From Coenobita brevimanus (taxonomy: Eukaryota > Arthropoda > Malacostraca > Decapoda > Coenobitidae): 64,000 nt of DNA. Below, in pieces: positions 57,162 through 64,000 of this stretch. Position 1 is the first letter of the stretch. The number at the start of each line of letters is the position of its first letter. Where the stretch lies: positions 6,320,033-6,384,032 of the forward strand of contig CM064697.1 in NCBI GenBank assembly GCA_032717465.1, given 5' to 3'. Both the position numbers and the translations under genes were made by a program. The notes below the pieces were generated by a model. That model worked only from the letters and a program-made list of their open reading frames with translations, made no database searches and was not told the DNA's origin.

Positions 57162-57412
57162 GGGTAACAAAGGACCAGTGACCTTTCCTTACGTAAGCCG
57201 GTAATATATCCTAAAAAAAAAAGTAACATATTGCACCTACAGAAAAATTAGGATAAGCCAGGAGACCAACCGTTTCCCAACTATATAAAAATGCAAACCT
57301 CCATCCAAACACACACACACAGGTAGCAAGGGGCCGGTGACCTGTCCTCCCCTACAGAGACGGTGCCAATAACAGGTCGCAGCGGGAGTGCCAGGGTGCC
57401 GCTATTGTGGAG
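56915..57412. repeat. Four diverged copies of a 100-170 bp repeat with CA runs
   Basis: GGTAGTGAGGGATGATGACC, GGTGAGCAATCCTCTATAG, GGGTAACAAAGGACCAGTGACC and GGTAGCAAGGGGCCGGTGACC each follow an (AC)n or (CATA)n stretch. The copies are decayed. The last one ends in an exon-like pattern (CTACAG at 57352, GAG|GTAATG at 57410) that I attribute to the repeat. Confidence 0.65.
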
Positions 57413-57893
57413 GTAATGAAGGGGAAGCCACACTTTCGCCTCAATTATCTACCCGGCTACCGCGCTCAACAACACTCCCAAGCTCACATCACTAACACAA
57501 CTTCAGACATGCGAGTCAATATCAAACTCAAGTTACATTTTTTTTTTCCAGCTCTACCAGCCATTATTTCAGTTCTAGAGCTGTGTCCATGTCAATGCAA
57601 ATAAATAAGTCTGTCAAATATTCACGCTGTCATGAAGCAATCGGTCTACATTATCCGGGAAAACTTCTCGGATGAAAGTAATTTTTATTAATGCTTCATT
57701 GTTGTTCTTGCAAAACTGTATAGATGATATAAAAACAGTAGATCAAAACATTTAACAGAAAATAAAGTTTTGTCATAAAAAGCCATCACCTCTCAATACA
57801 TTCTGTCTTTAATGAGATTTCTGAACTCCTGCGATTTTATGGCAACTTACTACCGTGTAAAGCCCGACGGTGCTGACCTGTGCAATTCTGTGA

Positions 57894-57897
<4 letters not shown>
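57413..57897. other. Unique DNA, possible conserved island at 57600-57720
   Basis: AT-balanced with TTTTTATTAATGCTTCATTG. No gene. Confidence 0.4.

Positions 57898-57984
<87 letters not shown>
57898..57984. repeat. (GT)19 then (GA)24 compound microsatellite
   Basis: GT dinucleotides to 57936 turn directly into GA dinucleotides, the same order as at 30.47-30.56 kb. Confidence 0.95.
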
Positions 57985-57986
<2 letters not shown>

Positions 57987-58404
57987 AACCTCCTTACATT
58001 AGCCCAATATATCCTCAATTCTATACCATCCGAACATTTCATTGGCAAACGCCCGAATTTTATTTTTTCAATTTCCCTTAGACGGTCCTGGAAAAAGCCA
58101 ATAGCCTCTGGGATTTAACTCAATATAACTTTTCCCCGAGGGCCCTGGAGGACGAATCAGACCGATTTAATTTGGCCTTTCTTTGCGAGTTTCGTGATTT
58201 TAACAAAGTTATCCCTTCGTTAGCGCTGGAGACTTGAAATTTCCTTTACAGTTCTCATCAATTAGCCATCCAATCTGAGTTTCATCTTAACCAACAATAA
58301 GTTCTTCGGATCTGCTACCATCACCCCGACAAACTGCCATCACTACCCAGAATGTGCACAAATGATTTATCACCGATACAAGCGAATTAAACCCAAATAA
58401 ATCC
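57985..58404. other. Unique DNA, possible conserved island at 58070-58260
   Basis: Contains GGATTTAACTCAATATAAC, CGATTTAATTTGGCC and GATTTTAACAAAGTTATCCC in balanced sequence with no open frame. Could be conserved noncoding DNA. Confidence 0.35.
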
Positions 58405-58640
58405 TAACTAACCATCCACACTAACTATTGCCTGACCAACCAAACCATCTCCGACCATCCAAGCCAATATAGTCTACTTTCATAAAAAAATAATAATAAT
58501 AATAATAAATAAACTTACCAAACATATTTTTATCAATCAAGCCACCAACCAAATTCTGATCAACCATCCCAACACAATTACTTAACCAACCCACCATGGA
58601 GGGACCAACTAAACGAGCCCCAGTCAACCAAAGAAACCAT
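58405..58640. repeat. Degenerate CCAACCAT-type repeat with an AAT run
   Basis: ACCAACCAAACCATC, ACCATCCAAGCC and AACCATCCCAACACAA variants recur. (AAT)n lies at 58488-58508. Confidence 0.6.
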
Positions 58641-59044
58641 CTACTGTATCTAACTTCTCAAACTCAAAACGATTCCTGCTGTAATCAGTCATGCCAGGTA
58701 CAAAGCCTCATGTCAATCACTTAAAATATATATACCTCAAACACCCACGGAAACTTAAAAACCAACACGAACCAACCTAACAAGTGCTTATCAAAAACCA
58801 CTTACTTGTCTCCACCCTCCCCAAACCTTACGACATTCCTTCATATCTCAATCCAGAAGTCATTGAAACCGAATCCTTTATATCAATGTATCTGGTCGTG
58901 TCGGCGGCTTTATATCCCCAGAGGCCTTCCTTTTATGTGATTAGTAGGCAGTTCCTCGGTGTTAAATGCCGTACCAAGGCCATCGACTGAGAGGATGTGG
59001 ATCAAAACTAGTCGGAGGGAGTGGCAAGAAGGGCTTAGCTTACA
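58641..59044. other. Unique DNA, possible conserved island at 58870-58990
   Basis: GTCGGCGGCTTTATATCCCC and GCAGTTCCTCGGTGTTAAATG are balanced in composition. No coding support. Confidence 0.35.
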
Positions 59045-59215
59045 GGTTGGTGGTGGTGGTAATGGTGGTGATATTACTGGTTGTGGTCGTTGTGGTAGTA
59101 GTGTGGTCATCGTGGTAGTGGCGTGGTCGCTGTGGTAGTGATTATGGCATTACTGGTTGAGGTAGTTGTGGTAGTGATTGTGGTATCTGTGGTTGGGCTG
59201 GATAGTAGTGGCTGC
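59045..59215. repeat. Degenerate GTGGTA / GTGGTGGT repeat
   Basis: GGTGGTGGTGGTAATGG, then repeated GTGGTAGTG with TGGTCGCTG or TGGTCGTTG variants to about 59190. Confidence 0.8.
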
Positions 59216-59420
59216 ATTATTTTTCGATGTGGTTTATGTAATATTGTCCTAAGATCAAAAGTAGTGTATACTATAAAACTAACGAATGTGTTTTAAGATG
59301 CAAGTATTAATATTCAACATCGTGAATAAAAAAAAAAAAAAAAAAAAAATGACCTTCACTCGTTTTAAATACCTAGCCTAAAAACCACAGTCAAAATTTT
59401 TCACCAGCCTAAAAAAAAAA

Positions 59421-59425
<5 letters not shown>
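59216..59425. repeat. Unique DNA with two A runs
   Basis: A runs at 59329-59349 and 59411-59424. The second joins a GT array. Confidence 0.8.

Positions 59426-59476
<51 letters not shown>
59426..59476. repeat. (GT)25 microsatellite
   Basis: Uninterrupted GT dinucleotides after an A run. Confidence 0.95.
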
Positions 59477-59481
<5 letters not shown>

Positions 59482-60350
59482 TTCACCAGTAATATTAAAT
59501 TCGTACCAGAGTTAATCATCCCAGCAAGCCATACGAGTCCAGACACGTGGACAAGTGGGCAGTGGACTAAGTAGCCTGGGGACGGAGGGAACGAATGAAG
59601 GCAGGGTGAATGATGGAGTGTGTCACCGAGGAAGTGTGCTGGCTGCCACTACCCATTAATAATACTCACACAACACTATTCCTTACAACACAATACACCC
59701 CTATCACAATATTACACCTCCCTAGTCGAAATAAATGCTTCCTCTATGCTCCCTCTTCCTCTCTAGTTCATTTAACACCTTATCCACTAATCAGAATTAA
59801 TACACTATCCTGTCATATTATTCGTGTGAACAACCTCATTCACCATTTTCAGTTCAGTTCTTACTAGCGTCTACCAGTAATCAACAGTACCCCAAAACTC
59901 AAAGCTCCATATTTGCACTAAGGCGATACACACAGATATTCCACTTAGTAAGCCATTTAAAGCCGTTTCCTGAATCACCTCCCCCAGGACAAAAAAATTT
60001 CAACACTCACATTCTCTGAACCCCTGACTGCAATATTCGAACCTAGGAATTCATTCTTATTCACCTAGGCAATTTTTATTCCGTCGAAAGTATACACAAC
60101 GAAGCAATTTAAATCCATACAACGCTTTTGGTGCCGATTTTCAATTTGGATACTTTATCTTCGCTAGGACTGCCGTAGACATATTTATTCAGCCGGGAGA
60201 AAAATACGATTAACCTACGTTCCTTTCCACTCTCAAACCCACCAACATTCCACCTATCTCCATTGCCACCCTCCCAGTTCCCAGCCACTCCCATCGGCCA
60301 CTGCAACCCATTAGACACAGTGGACTCGCCTAATTGCCCTAATAGCTGAA
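59477..60350. other. Unique DNA, no gene; possible conserved island at 60060-60210
   Basis: 60060-60210 contains CGTCGAAAG, GGTGCCGATTTTCAATTTGG and TTTATTCAGCCGGGAG in balanced sequence. The short - frame over it (69 codons) lacks a recognised motif. Confidence 0.4.
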
Positions 60351-60353
60351 GGT

Positions 60354-60372
60354 GGGCGGGGAGGTGACGTCA
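60354..60372. promoter_or_regulatory. GC box next to a perfect CRE palindrome
   Basis: GGGCGGGG at 60354-60361 is followed three bases later by TGACGTCA at 60365-60372. TGACGTCA is the full CREB/ATF site and GGGCGG the Sp1/KLF core. Together in a short GC-balanced patch they look promoter- or enhancer-like, but I see no TATA box, initiator or first exon nearby. Chance occurrence of an 8-mer in 64 kb is possible. Confidence 0.35.
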
Positions 60373-60434
60373 CAAGCGGAGAAAAAGACAACAGTGGGTG
60401 GCCTAAGCTGAAGTCATACATCCTCCCCCCCCCT

Positions 60435-60438
<4 letters not shown>

Positions 60439-60502
<64 letters not shown>
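60439..60502. repeat. (AC)32 microsatellite
   Basis: Uninterrupted AC dinucleotides after a C run. Confidence 0.95.
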
Positions 60503-61819
<1,317 letters not shown>

Positions 61820-63260
61820 TCTCGCAGGGAGAGCTGGGGAGGAGGGTGAAGTGAGAATGAGGGTATGCGTGAGGGAGGGAGTGTCAAGGAAGGTGAAGGT
61901 GAAAATGAGGTTGCCCAGGAGGACGGTCTGAGAACGAGGATGGGGAAAAGGGAGGCGTAATGATGAGGATGAAGAGAAGGGTGGGGTTATAATCAGGATG
62001 AGGAGAAAGGAGGGGTTAGAGTATGTGCATGAAAAGGTGGGGAGGATGGTCAGAATGTAGAATGAGGGGGAATGGAGCTGGTGGTTGGTTATTAGGTGCT
62101 GAGATAAGGATAACAATGCAGAGATGTGGAGTGGAATGGGTAAGAGGAAGTGGGAATAGACGGCGCGGCGGGGACAGAAAAAGGGTGGGAATAAAGGGGT
62201 GAGAAAATGACAGAGGTGAATGCTGGGATATGTGGGCAGCGGTGAATAGGTGCGAGTGGAGAGAGAGGGATGTGGATAAGGGTGGCAAGGAAGAGGTGAG
62301 ATGAAAGCTGTGAGGATGGAGATGAAGAGGTAGGGATGAAGGAGAGGGATGGGAATGAAGCGATGATACAGGGGCTTGGGGTTGAGTAGGGTCTGTCAGG
62401 TAGAAATGAAGGTGGGTCTCATAGATTAAGGATGTGACGGGATGAGGTTGGGTAGGAGCGTTGAGTTGTGGGTGGAGGTGGAAGCGAGGATGAGAAAGGG
62501 GATGATGATGGAGATGGAAGTGATAATGACAGCTAGGGAAAGTGGAAATGAGAAACAATGGACGTGTCAATGGAAGGGTCCCGAGATGAAAAGAGTACAA
62601 AAGAGGTGTGAGGATATGAAGGTGACAATGACAGCATCGGGGACACGTGAATGAGGATAAGAAATTTTGGATACCAGGGTGGTGGAACGACGAGAAAGCA
62701 AAGAGAAGAGAATAAGGCAGTAAAGAAAATCGTGGAGAAAATGTGAAAGTGGGAAAGAAATGAGCGTGGGGGAGTACGGAATAAATGAAGATGTGAAGGT
62801 GGAGAGGACACTGCGGAATATTGGTAAAGAAGGCAACAGTAGCTCGTGGGGAGGAAAAACTCTGGGGACAGGGTACGTAAGAGGGAGGGAGGGACGTGGG
62901 ACTCAGAAGGGCATGAGAGGAGAACAACGATATGGGGTAACAGAAAGAATAAAGCAAGAGGCTGGGGAAACGACAGCTATAAGAGAAAAGAAATGTATAT
63001 GGGCTTAGTCGTGTTCTTCTGGAGCAAGTAGTACCAGTAATGAAGAGGAACACTGAAACAGTTGCAAGGAACAAGCTAAGATATATGGTACACGAAGATT
63101 TCATAGAATCGAAGGGTGGAAGATTGCACAGAAATAGAGAAGTGCGGCATTAGCAAGACATCCAGACAATGAAATGACCACAATTCAGTACGATAACTGC
63201 CAGGTAGAGAGGAGACAGAGAAGCGGTAGATGAACGAAGAGCAAGGTGAGTTGTAACAGA
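61820..63260. repeat. 1.4-kb purine-rich domain
   Basis: A/G-rich + strand with loose GATGAGGATG, GTGGAGATG and AAGGTGA motifs. The 362-codon - frame (62016-63104) is Ser/Pro/His/Phe/Leu-rich, overlaps other open phases, and is a product of composition. Confidence 0.75.
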
Positions 63261-63345
63261 ACCGGAGTCTAAAAATATACAAACAACTCTTAAGAAAAAA
63301 GGAATGGAGCCTAACACCCCTGGGGCACTAACCATTCACCAGCTT
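63261..63345. other. Short boundary between purine and pyrimidine domains
   Basis: A mixed-composition stretch of about 80 bp at the polarity change. Confidence 0.4.
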
Positions 63346-64000
63346 GTTTATTAGTCACTACTCTCCTACACTACTCACACATTCTTCTCTTCTTTCCCAT
63401 CCTTCGTGTTTTTTTTTTTCCTTCTCTACCCTTCTCATCATTCACATTGACTTTACCTCACAGATTCTGGAATGTAATGTGATTTTCATTCATTATTCAT
63501 TCATTTTCCATCACCCTTGCTTCCTTTACTCCACAGTACCTCCATCCTATACAATACTCCTTCCCTCAATCTTTTTTCCCCGTTATTTATTACCTCCATT
63601 ATACTTTCTCCATCCTATAATCACTTTCTCCATTTCACACTTCCTTCTTTTCTAGTCCTTTTCTAGGGTTCCTCATTCCTTTAAACTCTTCTATCTGTCA
63701 TTATTTTACCCTTTCCTGAACACCTCTTTCCATGTCCCTACAACTCCATCTGCATTTCTTGCCCTCGCCCTTATCCAGGCCATCCCTTCTCATTGCACTC
63801 CTTTTCTTTACACCCCTTTAAACATTACTATAAATTCCGCCAACAACGTCTTTCCTTCATCATTACTGAATTTCTCCTCTTTCCTTCCTTCACCTCCATG
63901 CCTTTCTTCTCTTTCTGCCTCCCTTACACCTACCTGCCACAATCCTTTCCACTCCCTCAGTCGACCTCTCGCCTCCCTTCTTGCCCCTCCGCATATTTTC
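63346..64000. repeat. Pyrimidine-rich domain to the window edge
   Basis: C/T-rich + strand (TTCTCTTCTTTCCC, CCTCCATT). A T run lies at 63409-63420. No coding evidence. Confidence 0.7.

Noticed and set aside
57358..57412. 55-bp exon with good-looking splice sites
   Set aside because: It is part of a decayed four-copy repeat, and two phases are open; more likely coincidence.
62016..63104. 362-codon - strand frame starting with a hydrophobic stretch that mimics a signal peptide
   Set aside because: It lies in a purine-rich domain; the apparent signal peptide is a by-product of pyrimidine codons, and the body is low complexity.

Overview
This 64 kb window is eukaryotic and has the texture of a large, repeat-rich arthropod genome. 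My best inference is a decapod crustacean. The reasons are three non-LTR retrotransposon fragments on a background of very dense dinucleotide microsatellites, tRNA-derived SINEs, short TTAGG-type runs and kilobase-scale low-complexity tracts. There is no rRNA gene, no CRISPR array, no bacterial operon and no complete host protein-coding gene. It reads as a gene desert, or the inside of a very large intron. The only host coding signal I would put forward is one weak 80-bp exon candidate near 42.8 kb.

Layout. 1-630: C-terminal half of an RTE-like reverse transcriptase on the + strand. 631-2905: a second, 5'-truncated LINE on the - strand (reverse transcriptase, RNase H and a Cys/His tail), whose A-rich 3' end sits inside the first element's coding sequence, so this is a nested insertion. 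2906-2946: a near-perfect palindrome at the junction with the next block. 2940-8330: a 5.4-kb CTG/GCAGGGG satellite-like tract made of nested tandem arrays (28-30 bp, 156 bp, 198 bp and about 1-kb units), with an internal strand-polarity switch near 3.28 kb. 8.3-25 kb: mostly unique AT-rich DNA with microsatellites, a 45-bp tandem array, a 1-kb C-rich minisatellite (20.6-21.7 kb), a LINE tail fragment and several short repeats with inverted ends. 25-52 kb: unique islands alternate with long purine-rich domains, and carry a SINE (30.6 kb), a 597-bp perfect (GT)n (41.4-42.0 kb), a CAC-rich tract with a recurring module (43-44.1 kb) and a second SINE (48.1 kb). 52.26-56.05 kb: a CR1/L2-group LINE on the - strand with the end of an ORF1 esterase domain, endonuclease, reverse transcriptase and a (TTCTTATG)n-type 3' end, disabled by three frameshifts and a stop. 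56-64 kb: microsatellites, degenerate repeats, a CRE plus GC-box cluster at 60.36 kb, then a purine domain that turns into a pyrimidine domain at the right edge.

The retroelement genes do not work together as a system. Each is a decayed copy of an independent selfish element. If both LINE families still have active relatives, their machinery would be the likely source of the SINE copies. Almost all long open frames in the window come from stop-poor simple sequence and are not listed as genes.
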